The notes beneath the pieces are model-generated. The model searched no databases, was not told the DNA's origin, and saw only the letters and a program-made list of their open reading frames with translations. A stretch of DNA of 64,000 nt, taken from positions 3,103,421 through 3,167,420 of the forward strand of contig NZ_KQ976354.1 of the NCBI RefSeq assembly GCF_000346485.2. The letters run 5' to 3'. Shown piece after piece: positions 1 to 10,000 of this stretch. The position numbers and the translations under genes were made by a program. This stretch comes from Scytonema hofmannii PCC 7110. Lineage in GTDB: Bacteria > Cyanobacteriota > Cyanobacteriia > Cyanobacteriales > Nostocaceae. Each line of letters starts with the position of its first letter. Position 1 is the stretch's first letter.

Positions 1-1
1 C

Positions 2-145
2 CAATTTCAGCATGGACATCATGATGTCAGGGAAAAGGATAGCTATAAAAATTGTAGACTTTTACTCGCTCGTTGGGTTCCTCTAGTCTCCCGAAGTTTA
101 GTTTCACCAATTTTGCTTTGGGCGATCAAAATAATTTCTTTCTAG
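2..145 (+). CDS. C-terminal end of an unidentified protein (truncated by window edge)
   Basis: The second frame is open from the first base to a TAG at 143-145, giving 47 codons. The peptide has a His-rich start (QFQHGHHDV) and a hydrophobic tail (SPILLWAIKIISF). No family is recognised. A 47-codon open frame at an edge can occur by chance, so this is only a probable gene end. It lies upstream of, and in the same direction as, the carbon-uptake operon. Confidence 0.35.
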   Translation, partial: QFQHGHHDVREKDSYKNCRLLLARWVPLVSRSLVSPILLWAIKIISF

Positions 146-512
146 AAAATTTTTAATCAATGCTGAAAAAGTCTTTTTACATGAATTATGAGAATTTTTT
201 CATAATTGATTTACGTTTTTTTCATGAAATCTTGCGGATAATTTTAAAAAATGAAGAAATGTAAATAGGAACTATAGCTGAAACTCAATGGAAAAAGATA
301 TCCGTTCTTGGGAGTAGGAGGTAGTTGCAACTGTGAAAAAGTGCTGTCTAAAGCGTTGATTTAGTATTCAACATGGGGAGTGGGGGAAAAAGAGTTTCTT
401 TAATTCATAACAGGTTGCAACCGCTATCCGTGGGATTTCAACAGAAAAATGAAATTTCTTGACAAATTAATAACCCTTATTCAGGACTGCGAACTGTTCG
501 TTAATTGCTATT
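146..512. other. Intergenic region upstream of the carbon-uptake operon, no gene seen
   Basis: AT-rich spacer with no convincing open frame. It presumably carries the promoter of the operon starting at 526. I looked for a clear -10/-35 pair and saw none that I could defend. Confidence 0.5.
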
Positions 513-525
513 GGAGGAAAAGCAA

Positions 526-2058
526 ATGAGAAGTATACTCAATATGAAGAATCAAAATTTATTAACCAACGAAGTCCCAGCATCATTTGTTGTATTTTTG
601 GTCGCCCTTCCTCTTTGTATGGGAATTGCCATTGCATCGGGAGTTCCGCCAGCCCGTGGTATAGTCACGGGAATAATAGGAGGGCTAGTTGTGAATGCTG
701 TATCTGGTTCTCCGTTACTTGTCAGTGGACCAGCCGCAGGGCTTGCTGTCATTGTTGCAGAAGTCGTTCAGCAATATGGCATTGATATGCTCGGTCCCAT
801 ACTTATCTTGGCTGGGGTCATCCAATTACTTGCAGGAGTCTTTAAACTCGGTCAGTTGTTTCGCGCCATGTCTCCTGCTGTCATATATGGAATGCTTTCA
901 GGTATTGGCGTACTGATTTTGGCATCTCAGTTTCACGTCATGCTTGACGATAAACCCCGTTCCCACGGTTTGGAGAATTTGTTTACCATTCCCAAAACCA
1001 TTTACAAAGCACTATTTCCAATGGATGGTAGCGCCCATCACATTGCTGCTTTATTAGGTATCGTCACCATTGCCATTCTGATTCTCTGGGAAAAATTCAA
1101 GCCACAGCGCCTCAAACTTATACCAGGCGCACTAGTCTCGATCGTTATTACAACAACAATTGCCACCACATATAAATTACCTGTTGACTATGTGGATGTT
1201 CCGTCCAACCTTCTAGAAGCTATTCAACTTCCATCTTTAAGCACCTTACCACGCCTCATTCATGCCCCCATCTTACTAGAAGCAATTGCGATCGCATTCA
1301 TTGCCAGTGCAGAAAGCTTACTCTCAGCCGCCGCAGTTGATAAACTTCATAGCGGACCGAGAACCGATTTTGACCGGGAATTAGCAGCACAAGGATTTGG
1401 CAATATCCTGTGTGGAATACTTGGTGCTTTACCAATGACAGGCGTAATAGTTCGCAGTTCTGTTAACGTGGAAGCCGGTGCAAAAACAAGACTCTCTGCC
1501 ATGCTACACGGACTTTGGTTGCTGATTTTAGTTATTGCAGCACCTGGACTCTTAAGAATAATTCCCACATCCGGTCTAGCAGCCATACTAGTTTATACTG
1601 GCTATAAATTGATAGAAGTAGAACACATTCAAAGCCTGAGGAAATACGGGCGTTTTCCTCTTGTCATCTTCTTTGCCACTTTAATTGCAATTGTCGCCAC
1701 CGAACTTTTAACAGGAGTTCTGATTGGAATTGTCTTGACAGCAATTTCACTGATTTACAGAATTTCTAAGCTGAACATCCAAGTTCTTAGAGATGAAAAA
1801 AATCGACGAGTAGATATGTATCTAGAAGGCGCAGCAACATTTGTAAGACTGCCAAAACTGGCAAACATCTTAGACCACATCCCTCCAAAGACACAATTGC
1901 ACGTTCATCTAGATAATTTAGCTTACATAGATCATTCCTGCCTTGACCTTTTCTCAACCTGGGCAAAACAACAAGAACAAACGGGTAGTTCCCTCATAGT
2001 TCAGTGGGATAGACTTTTAGAACGCAACCGAAAAGTTTATACCGCCGGACATTCTTAA
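526..2058 (+). CDS. SulP-family anion transporter, probable bicarbonate transporter
   Basis: A membrane protein of about 510 residues with many hydrophobic segments over residues 15-420 and a short C-terminal STAS-like part (about 430-510, with VHLDNLAYIDHSCLDL). The segment ESLLSAAAVDKLHSGPRTDF followed by a LPMTGVIVRSSVN stretch is typical of SulP transporters; BicA of cyanobacteria is a member that takes up bicarbonate with sodium. I chose the ATG at 526 because GGAGG at 513-517 sits nine bases before it; an upstream TTG at 505 lacks such a site. The next genes encode a CO2-uptake NDH-1 complex, which favours bicarbonate over sulfate as substrate, but the substrate is inferred from context only. 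Confidence 0.85.
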   Translation: MRSILNMKNQNLLTNEVPASFVVFLVALPLCMGIAIASGVPPARGIVTGIIGGLVVNAVSGSPLLVSGPAAGLAVIVAEVVQQYGIDMLGPILILAGVIQLLAGVFKLGQLFRAMSPAVIYGMLSGIGVLILASQFHVMLDDKPRSHGLENLFTIPKTIYKALFPMDGSAHHIAALLGIVTIAILILWEKFKPQRLKLIPGALVSIVITTTIATTYKLPVDYVDVPSNLLEAIQLPSLSTLPRLIHAPILLEAIAIAFIASAESLLSAAAVDKLHSGPRTDFDRELAAQGFGNILCGILGALPMTGVIVRSSVNVEAGAKTRLSAMLHGLWLLILVIAAPGLLRIIPTSGLAAILVYTGYKLIEVEHIQSLRKYGRFPLVIFFATLIAIVATELLTGVLIGIVLTAISLIYRISKLNIQVLRDEKNRRVDMYLEGAATFVRLPKLANILDHIPPKTQLHVHLDNLAYIDHSCLDLFSTWAKQQEQTGSSLIVQWDRLLERNRKVYTAGHS

Positions 2059-2210
2059 GCAACAACCCAAAGAGTTATGACTTAACACTAACCAAAGCAG
2101 AGAATGTCAACAATGAACTGACGAAAAAACAGTAAAGTGTGCAGTGTGAAGTAAGGAGTAAAAGGTTCTTATAATTTCATCCTCGATCTTTCATTCTTCG
2201 CGAGGCATTC

Positions 2211-4043
2211 ATGACAGAACTTCTCATTCAAACGACCTGGCTAATACCGTTCTACGGCTTGCTAGGAGCAATCCTCACCCTGCCGTGGTCAACGGGCATT
2301 ATCCGGCGCACAGGTCCTCGCTTTGCTGCCTACTTCAATCTTGTCACGACTTTCAGCGCTTACATTCACGGTTTAGTCGTCTTCAGCGCCCTGTGGAACC
2401 AACCACCCCAAGAGTTCTTCATCCACTGGTTTAAAGTCGCGGATTTAGACCTATCATTTGCCCTAGAAATCTCATCAGTAAGCGTCGGGGCGATAGAACT
2501 CGTGACAGGTTTAAGTCTGTTAGCACAGTTATTTGCCCTAGGATACATGTCCAAGGACTATGGACTAGCTCGCTTCTTTGCTCTCATGGGATTTTTTGAA
2601 GGAGCAATGAGTGGTTTAGCACTTTCCAATTCCTTACTGCTATCTTACGGGTGGTTAGAATTGCTCACCCTATCAACATACTTACTAGTAGGGTTTTGGT
2701 ACGCACAACCTTTAGTCATAACAGCCGCTCGTGATGCGTTTTTGACCAAACGAGTCGGAGACATTCTGCTACTGATGGGAGTTGTAGGGCTTTCAACTTT
2801 AACAGATAGCACAAACTTTCCTGATTTATATCAATGGGCGCAAACAACACATTTACCATCACAAACACTCGCACTATTATGCTTGGCACTTATAGCAGGT
2901 CCAACAGGAAAATGCGCTCAATTCCCCCTCCATTTGTGGCTTGATGAAGCAATGGAAGCGCCCGCTCCAGCATCAGTTTTGCGGAACTCCCTCGTTGTTT
3001 CTTGCGGTGCTTATGTGTTGGTAAAACTTCAACCAATTCTATCCATTTCACCTATTGCCCTCACAACTTTAGTTGTTATTGGTACAATCACTGCTGTTGG
3101 TTCCTCACTTGTTGCCATTTCTCAAATCGATATCAAACGCGCTCTTTCTCACTCCACAAGCGCATACATGGGGTTGGTGTTTATTGCAGTGGGAATGCAA
3201 TCCACAAACTTTGCCCTCATGGTGATTTTAGCTCATGCGATCGCCAAAGCTTTGTTATTTATGAGTATTAGTTGTGTCATCACAACAACCAACACCCAAG
3301 ACCTTACAGAAATGGGAGGGTTAGGAAAAACCATGCCCATTACAGCCAGTGCTTTTGCCATAGGTACAGCTGGAATCATTGGATTATTACCACTGAGCAG
3401 TTTTGAGACTTTTTCACAAGAAATTGAGCCATTGCAGTTCAATGCTCTTTGGTTAGCGAGTATCCTACTTCTCGTGAATGCTCTCACCGCATTTAACCTC
3501 ACTCGCGTGTTTCGTTTAGTTTTCTTAGGTTCATCTCAAGCCAAAACTCGTCGTGCGCCTGAAGTAGGATGGCAAATGGCATTACCAATGGTTATTTTAG
3601 CAGTAACTACTTTATGTGTACCCTTCATGCTGCGAAGTCTCGATCTGATACCATCATGGAAAGCCATGAATATCTCAGAAACCTTGCTGCAACTGCTATC
3701 TCTCGTTTTAGGTTGTGGAATTGGAGCACTCATTAAACTGCGACGAGTTTGGTTAAGACCGGCACAAAAAACAGCAAAATTCTTCCATGAGATGCTAGCT
3801 TACGATTTCTATATCAGTCAGATTTACCGTATCAGTGTTGTTTTTGCTGTAAAGCAGTTGTCCAAATTCACAGCTTGGTTCGATCGCTTCATTCTAGATG
3901 GCTCGGTAAACTTATTAGGATTAGGCACCGTTTTTAGCGGTCAAAGCCTGAAATACAGCGTCTCTGGAAAATCTCAAATTTACGTTCTCACAATTTTATT
4001 AGGTCTCAGCTTTTTAACTATTTTCTCAATTGTTAGTGGTTAG
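2211..4043 (+). CDS. ndhF: NdhF3/NdhF4-type subunit of the CO2-uptake NDH-1 complex
   Basis: A 610-residue polytopic protein of the NuoL/NdhF antiporter-like family. Visible marks are GPTGKCAQFPLHLWLDEAME, with the Lys and the HLWLDEAMEAPAPAS loop typical of the family, and the long helix-rich C-terminus. Cyanobacteria have respiratory NdhF1 and shorter CO2-uptake NdhF3 and NdhF4. The short length and the neighbouring ndhD and CO2-hydration gene place this in the CO2-uptake group in the thylakoid membrane. The ChpX/CupB-like length of the third gene suggests the constitutive F4/D4/CupB set, but I cannot exclude F3/D3/CupA. The ATG at 2211 is preceded by cgagg. Confidence 0.9.
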   Translation: MTELLIQTTWLIPFYGLLGAILTLPWSTGIIRRTGPRFAAYFNLVTTFSAYIHGLVVFSALWNQPPQEFFIHWFKVADLDLSFALEISSVSVGAIELVTGLSLLAQLFALGYMSKDYGLARFFALMGFFEGAMSGLALSNSLLLSYGWLELLTLSTYLLVGFWYAQPLVITAARDAFLTKRVGDILLLMGVVGLSTLTDSTNFPDLYQWAQTTHLPSQTLALLCLALIAGPTGKCAQFPLHLWLDEAMEAPAPASVLRNSLVVSCGAYVLVKLQPILSISPIALTTLVVIGTITAVGSSLVAISQIDIKRALSHSTSAYMGLVFIAVGMQSTNFALMVILAHAIAKALLFMSISCVITTTNTQDLTEMGGLGKTMPITASAFAIGTAGIIGLLPLSSFETFSQEIEPLQFNALWLASILLLVNALTAFNLTRVFRLVFLGSSQAKTRRAPEVGWQMALPMVILAVTTLCVPFMLRSLDLIPSWKAMNISETLLQLLSLVLGCGIGALIKLRRVWLRPAQKTAKFFHEMLAYDFYISQIYRISVVFAVKQLSKFTAWFDRFILDGSVNLLGLGTVFSGQSLKYSVSGKSQIYVLTILLGLSFLTIFSIVSG

Positions 4044-4063
4044 TTGTTGGTTGTTAGTAGCTC

Positions 4064-4102
4064 TGAACCACTGTAAAAGCGCAATGCCTTGCGCCCCTAC
4101 GA
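4064..4102. repeat. Dispersed GC-rich intergenic repeat, copy 1
   Basis: The core GCAATGCCTTGCGCCCCTAC and flanks recur in inverted orientation at 54676-54720, where they are again preceded by TGAACCAC. Both copies are intergenic. It is a short non-coding repeat of the kind common in cyanobacteria. Confidence 0.7.
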
Positions 4103-4106
4103 ACTT

Positions 4107-4169
4107 CTACTCCCTACTCCCTACTCCCTACTCCCTACTCCCTACTCCCTACTCCCTACTCCCTACTCT
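4107..4169. repeat. Heptanucleotide tandem repeat (CTACTCC), about nine units
   Basis: Eight perfect units of CTACTCC and one imperfect unit run up to two bases before the ndhD start codon at 4172. Heptamer tandem repeats (STRR) are known from heterocystous cyanobacteria. The repeat occupies the place where a ribosome binding site would be, and no purine-rich site is seen. Confidence 0.9.
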
Positions 4170-4171
4170 CT

Positions 4172-5650
4172 ATGCTCAGTCCCTTAATTTGGATACCAGC
4201 ACTGAGTGCTGCTGTCATCGCATTTTTTCCAAAAGTGACATCTCAAATTGCACGATGGATTGCCTTTGCGATCGCACTTCTGCTCTTAATTTGGTCAATC
4301 TTTTTAGGTAGCCAATTTCAATTAGTTAATTCCGATTGGCAATTTCAAGAGTACATTCCTTGGCTGGAAACATTAGGCATCAATTACCATTTAGGAATCG
4401 ATGGTTTATCTCTACCCTTGCTTATTCTCAATGGATTCCTGACAAGCATTGCTATTTACACGACTCATCCCCTCACCCATCGACCCCGATTTTTCTATAC
4501 ACTCATCTTGCTTTTAAATGCGGGGATATCCGGTGCTTTTTTAGCTCAAGATTTGCTGTTGTTCTTCCTATTTTACGAAATAGAATTGATTCCTTTGTAT
4601 TTACTGATTGCTATCTGGGGAGGAGATCGTCGTGAATATGCAGCTACAAAATTTTTGATTTATACTGCAATTTCTGGCATTCTCATACTTGCAGCTTTTC
4701 TGGGATTAGTTAGTATGAGTGGTGCTACCAGTTTTGATTACAATCCCTCAGTTTCAAGTGCTCTACCTTTAGCAACTCAAATCCCTCTTCTCTTGACAAT
4801 TTTGCTGGGATTTGCTATTAAAACACCTCTTATTCCTTTCCACACATGGTTACCAGACGCCCATGTTGAAGCATCCACACCTGTATCCATACTGTTAGCA
4901 GGAATTCTTTTAAAGTTAGGCGCTTACGGTTTTTTACGGTTTGGCTTGGGTTTATTTCCCGAAGCATGGTCAGCTCTTGCACCCTGGTTTGCAACTTGGG
5001 CAGTTGTCAGTGTTCTTTATGGAGTTATTGTAGCGATCGCGCAAACAGATATGAAGAAGATGATAGCCTATAGTTCTATCGGACACATGGGTTATGTCTT
5101 GCTTGGTGCGGCGGCTGCAACCCCCATAAGTTTAATGGGTGCGATCGTTCAAATGGTTAGTCACGGATTAATATCTAGCTTGCTCTTTCTCTTAGTAGGT
5201 ATTGTTTACGACAAGACCTGCAGCCGCAATCTTAATATCCTCAAAGGATTACTCAACCCAGAACAAGGTTTACCTGTCATTGGAACCCTCATGATAGTAG
5301 CAGTTATGGCAAGTGCAGGTATCCCCGGAATGGCAGGTTTTGTTGCTGAGTTTTTGTGTTTTCGAGGTAGTTTTTCCGTCTTTCCCGTACAAACACTGCT
5401 TTGTATGGTTGGTACGGGATTAACTGCTGTGTACTTCTTAATGCTAGTCAACCGCGCTTTCTTTGGTCGTCTTCCTGAAGCCATGGCTGAACTACCCCCT
5501 GTAAAATGGTCAGAACGCATTCCTGCAGCTATATTAGCAGCAATTATCATCCTACTCGGAATCCAACCAGGTTGGCTCATTAGTAAAAGCGAAGCAACCA
5601 CATCTGCAATGAAAATTACCAGTTCTGAATTATTGACCAGTGACCAGTGA
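4172..5650 (+). CDS. ndhD: NdhD3/NdhD4-type subunit of the CO2-uptake NDH-1 complex
   Basis: A 492-residue polytopic protein of the NuoM/NdhD family. Marks are YEIELIPLYLLIAIWGG (membrane Glu near residue 130), KTPLIPFHTWLPDAHVEAST (Lys plus HTWLPDAHVEA loop) and AYSSIGHMGYVLLG. It should form the distal proton-pumping module of the NDH-1 complex that drives CO2 hydration, together with the preceding NdhF and the following hydration protein. The first residues MLSPLIWIPAL fit the usual N-terminus, so the start is probably right although tandem repeats replace the ribosome binding site. Its last codons also lie inside a second heptamer repeat. Confidence 0.92.
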   Translation: MLSPLIWIPALSAAVIAFFPKVTSQIARWIAFAIALLLLIWSIFLGSQFQLVNSDWQFQEYIPWLETLGINYHLGIDGLSLPLLILNGFLTSIAIYTTHPLTHRPRFFYTLILLLNAGISGAFLAQDLLLFFLFYEIELIPLYLLIAIWGGDRREYAATKFLIYTAISGILILAAFLGLVSMSGATSFDYNPSVSSALPLATQIPLLLTILLGFAIKTPLIPFHTWLPDAHVEASTPVSILLAGILLKLGAYGFLRFGLGLFPEAWSALAPWFATWAVVSVLYGVIVAIAQTDMKKMIAYSSIGHMGYVLLGAAAATPISLMGAIVQMVSHGLISSLLFLLVGIVYDKTCSRNLNILKGLLNPEQGLPVIGTLMIVAVMASAGIPGMAGFVAEFLCFRGSFSVFPVQTLLCMVGTGLTAVYFLMLVNRAFFGRLPEAMAELPPVKWSERIPAAILAAIIILLGIQPGWLISKSEATTSAMKITSSELLTSDQ

Positions 5651-5668
5651 CCAGTGACCAGTGACCAG
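5634..5668. repeat. Heptanucleotide tandem repeat (TGACCAG), five units
   Basis: Five perfect TGACCAG units span the 3' end of ndhD. The stop codon TGA at 5648-5650 belongs to the third unit. The sequence motif differs from the repeat at the 5' end of the same gene. Confidence 0.9.
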
Positions 5669-5703
5669 CGATCGCTGTTTATTACTTTGCTAGGATAAAA
5701 ACG

Positions 5704-6834
5704 ATGATTGTTACTCTTACAAAACTCAACCCGTCTTCCCATCCCCTCAAAGAATACATTCACCGTTTGGAAACCGGAGAAAGTCTCTTATATGATTCCG
5801 TAGAAAATTTGCCAGAAGTTGTTGGAATTTTACACAGTTATGCATTTGTATTAGATGCCTATTCCAAAAATCTTCTCTACATTGCTAACAATGTATTCCT
5901 AGAACCCTTTCCTCTCTTGAAATACCTGAATGGTGAAGCTACACCTAAAAATTTACTCCGCTATGTATGGGACGATCGCTTGAATTTTGAATATGCAGAA
6001 TATTGCACTAAAACAATGTTTTGGCATGGTGGTGGCAGTTTAGATACCTACTTAAATTCCCCAGAATTTGAGCAAGCAGCCCAACAAGCAATACTTGCGA
6101 AATTTGAAGGTAATTTATTATTCAAAGGCTTTCATCATTTATTCAGCGCTTTCTTTCCAGAACAAATTAGGCAATTAGCATATTACAGTGCTATGGGTCA
6201 ATTCTGGAGAGTGATGAGCGATCTCTTTAGTGAGTTATCCCAGCTTTACAACCGTCAGGAAATTACTTCCATTTCTCAAGTGACGGAGTATATCCAGTCC
6301 GGTTTAACTGTAGCAGCTAAATCACCCATTACCTATAGTGTTCGTATTCGCGAAAAACTTTACAAAATTATTCCAGAAACAGCAGGGTTAAAATTTTTGC
6401 AAGATGTAGCTGTACCTTATGTGGAATCGATTTTCTTTCGAGGAACACCTTTTTTTGGCACAACTTCCTACAATGCACAAGCATGGCAAATACCTCAAGA
6501 TTTGTCTGAGTTTGCTTATGGTGTACTTTATGCTGATCCTCTCATAACAGGTGGTGCAGGAATTCCTCCTACTTTGCTCATGCAAGATTTACGCCATTTC
6601 TTACCTCATTACCTGCATGAAATATATATGCGATCGCCTCGAAAAGAAGACAATCTCCGCGTCCAAATTTGCCGCAGCTTTCAGAAATCCATGTTTTGTG
6701 TCGCAACGGCTGCTATTAGAGGGCGATCGCCTTATCCATTAAACACCAAAGAAGCTTATCAACAACAAACTAATCGCATATATCTGGAAAGTTGGATGAA
6801 TCGCTTTCTTGGTTCTCGTTTGCCCAATATCTAG
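5704..6834 (+). CDS. cupB: CO2 hydration protein, ChpX/CupB type
   Basis: A 376-residue soluble protein that matches the ChpXY/CupAB family, which converts CO2 to bicarbonate when bound to the NdhF/NdhD module on the stromal side of the thylakoid membrane. Family-like stretches are EYIHRLETGESLLYDS, FWHGGGSLDTYL, YYSAMGQFWRVMSDLF, GGAGIPPTLLMQDLRHFLP and FQKSMFCVATAA. The length is closer to what I recall for CupB (about 380) than for CupA (about 440), hence the symbol, which is tentative. AGGA lies before the ATG. It is the last gene of the plus-strand operon. Confidence 0.85.
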   Translation: MIVTLTKLNPSSHPLKEYIHRLETGESLLYDSVENLPEVVGILHSYAFVLDAYSKNLLYIANNVFLEPFPLLKYLNGEATPKNLLRYVWDDRLNFEYAEYCTKTMFWHGGGSLDTYLNSPEFEQAAQQAILAKFEGNLLFKGFHHLFSAFFPEQIRQLAYYSAMGQFWRVMSDLFSELSQLYNRQEITSISQVTEYIQSGLTVAAKSPITYSVRIREKLYKIIPETAGLKFLQDVAVPYVESIFFRGTPFFGTTSYNAQAWQIPQDLSEFAYGVLYADPLITGGAGIPPTLLMQDLRHFLPHYLHEIYMRSPRKEDNLRVQICRSFQKSMFCVATAAIRGRSPYPLNTKEAYQQQTNRIYLESWMNRFLGSRLPNI

Positions 6835-6865
6835 AGGTGCATCACATTAATTTTGAGGGGATTAA

Positions 6866-6896
6866 GAATCCCGGTTTCTTAAACAAACCGGGATTC
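6866..6896. repeat. Hairpin of the dispersed CCCGGTTT family
   Basis: Perfect 12-bp arms (GAATCCCGGTTT and its complement) around a seven-base loop, placed between the convergent ends of cupB and lanM. No T-run follows, so it is not a standard terminator. Related hairpins occur at 12787-12819, 26471-26503 and 44138-44170. Confidence 0.75.
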
Positions 6897-7043
6897 TGAA
6901 GAACGCAGCCCCTTAAAATCAATGTGGTCAAATACTTTTATCTAATAATTTTCTTCTACTCTCTGCGTAGCTAAAAAAGTGACTTTAGATACTAAGTATT
7001 ACCTCGAACAGAATGCCAAGAACTATGAGGTTTTGTTTTTGGT

Positions 7044-10000
7044 TTATGAGCAACAATCAAATAGCAAAATCGAGGGTAATAATTTTGGATAGCTAAGTCT
7101 TAATAATCCATAGCCAATGCCAGCCATTCCATTGAATAAACTAGGATTATACATATCGTTATAATGCCTAGAGAACAGATAGAAAGAGCCATTTTGTTGG
7201 GCTTTGCTTACAACTGATGCTGCTCGTTGTTGTGCATCTTTTAGTAAACTTGGGCGTGAGAGCCGATTAGAAGCTTCTAGCAAGATATCAATAATACCAA
7301 AGTTACCACAACAAAGCCGATCAACTCTGTCAAAACTACTTTTTTGGGTTGTATTTAAACCAATTTCAACTTCTTGACGAATTTCACTAGTGTCAAGTAC
7401 TGCGAGACTACCCAAACGAGCTAAAACAATGCCAGCTGCACCATGATTCCAGCCAGTCGTAAATGAGTTATTTGTATCGCTCAAGCCCATCCAATTGCCT
7501 GCTTCTGGAACAAAGAGACTGCGTTCATAAGCGATCGCCTCTTTTGCACCTAAGAAAAAACTACCAGCTAAAGTGATATCATATAATCTCAGCAAGGCGT
7601 AGGCGATACCAGACGCTCCATGACTAAACCCTGCCAAAAGTTTTTTTTCTGCGGTGTCCCAAGTTTTAATACCCACATCACTGGCAATTTCCTGCTTCAA
7701 TATATGATTTCCACAGGTAATAGCCAGTTCTAAATACATTGCCTCTCCAGTAGCTTTGTGCAAGGCTAGGAATGATAAAATCGCACCTGCAGAGCCTGAA
7801 CTAATATTTAACTCTTGATCTTTGCTAATGATCTCTGTTGTGATTAAACTAGCAACCTGTTTGGCATTATCTAACAACGTTGGCTCATCTAGCAGGTTAC
7901 TAATCTGCACTAGTGCATAGATAATTGAGCCTAATCCTACGCAAGCGCCAATATTAACAGATTCGGTTAATTCTGTTGGCTTCTCTGGGCTTAAATTTTC
8001 TAAATATTGGCGTAATGGTTGCAACCCCTTGAGGGCTAAACTACGATATTGGTTATCCTTTGTGACTGTCCATAGTGCCGCCAAAAATAGAGCAATACCA
8101 CAGCTACCGTCATATAAATGATAGCCTAGTACTTTTAACTGAAATCGTTTGACTGTTGGGACATATTCCAATCCAATCCAAGCAGCACTATCATCAGCAT
8201 AAAATGTTTGCAATTGAATTTTTTTAGCGATCGCAATTGCTTGCTCTAAACATTGCTCCTGACTTAATGGTGTAATATTCTCAGGAGTTGACTCGGGTTG
8301 TCCAAGACTGACAGACAAAGTACCTTCTAAATCATTGCCAATACTAGTATCAAAAGCACCTCGAATCACTTCTATTTGTCGTGTTAAGTCAGTTTCACTA
8401 AGTTGTTGAATTCGAGTCACAACATCTGGATAGGTAGGTGCCATACAATCTGCAAAAGACACTGTTGACAATCCAGCAAATAATTGATTGCTATCTGTAA
8501 AAGCGCTAAAATAGGGAATATCCATCTGCACCATTGAACACAGTTCTTGCTGTAACAATGGCCAAAATAAAGGTTTAGTTTCCTCTGTGAGATAAGCTCG
8601 ACTGAGAAGCTCAAGTTTAATATTGTAATCAATTCCGTCTTTTAAATATTCAGGTCTTTGAGCATTATTTAATATAGAAGCATAAGTCTGAGTTCCACGA
8701 AAGAGGAGCCGAATCCGTTGATGATAAAAATTTAATAGAGGACTATTAGCACTTAACAGAACTTCTTGATGACTAATTATGAGACGATATATTTTTTGGA
8801 ATCCTATGATTAAATTTTCTACATAATTATCCGGAGACACATAGGTTTCTCCTAACGATGGGAGATGACTATTACCAAAATCTATTGGAACTGGTTCATA
8901 TTTAAGATGCATTGTATCGGTGTTAATGTCGATAAAAATGGGATGTTCGTATTTAGTATCTTGTTCATCATTTACCGCTAAGGGACTGAGATCGTAGACC
9001 AATTTTCCACCTAATGCTAGATGCCATTGTGGTAGCAGATGAGTCTGTAATACAGAATTTTGCACAAGAAATTGAAGAGCTAACTCAAGTGCGGTTTGAG
9101 GTTGATTAGAATTTTCTTTCTCCTTAATTCTTGGGTGCATTATCGTCTCTAAATCAATGATAACTGGATGTTCCCCACAAGCTATCAGGTTTTCAACATG
9201 GCAATCATTACCTCTCAGAATATACAACAAACCTAATAACATTCCAGTTCGCTGGTAAAAGCGTTGAACGGCTTTCTTGTCTTCACACGGTGAAGATTCT
9301 ACAAACTCAACCCATCCATAATTGGGACGGTTTAAGATTTTTAAGCATTTAAATGGTAAATCAATTTCTTGTTGGTTAAACCAAGATAAGAAATTGAAGT
9401 ATGCTTCATCTATATGTAAACCTTTCGGTTTATATACTAATTTTAAGCCAGAGGCAAAGGTAATAATCATCACGGTATGATGATCGTTGTGAGGATCGGA
9501 AAGATTGCATTTTATTTCGACAACCTGTCCTAAATCTGCATCTGGCTGGAATATTTGCTGAATCTTGGTATAATCTGTAGCTAATTGCGACAAAAATTCT
9601 TCAACAGCATCAAGCCAAAAATTTATCTTTGTTGCTAGGTGTCTTGCTAAGACAGGGTATTCCTGAAAAAAAGCTATGAGTCCATTATCATTGAGCATCT
9701 GCTTGATAAATGCTTCATAACGATCGCGACTGACAGTATTTTCTGATTGTTTCAGAATATAAGCGATCGCGGATTGTCTAGTTGCTCGAAAACCAGAAAA
9801 CTTTATCTCCGCAGCATGAGCGCCTATCTCAGAAAAAGCAATCAACAATCTCCGTTCTAGCATCGCATGAGCCGTGTCTGAAAGCTGGTGATAATTTTGT
9901 CCTGTTCGCGCAGCTAATTTTTGTCTGGCTATGTAAACGAAGGGTAGAAAGAGTTCTTCAAAAGGAATCGGTTCTTGAAGGTCAATGCAACTATACTGTA

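Noticed and set aside
4030-4311. Open frame through the heptamer repeat
   Set aside because: It is low-complexity translation of the CTACTCC repeat followed by an out-of-frame reading of ndhD.
5206-5763. Minus-strand open frame of 185 codons
   Set aside because: Opposite to the well-supported ndhD end and cupB start; its start region is the translated TGACCAG repeat.
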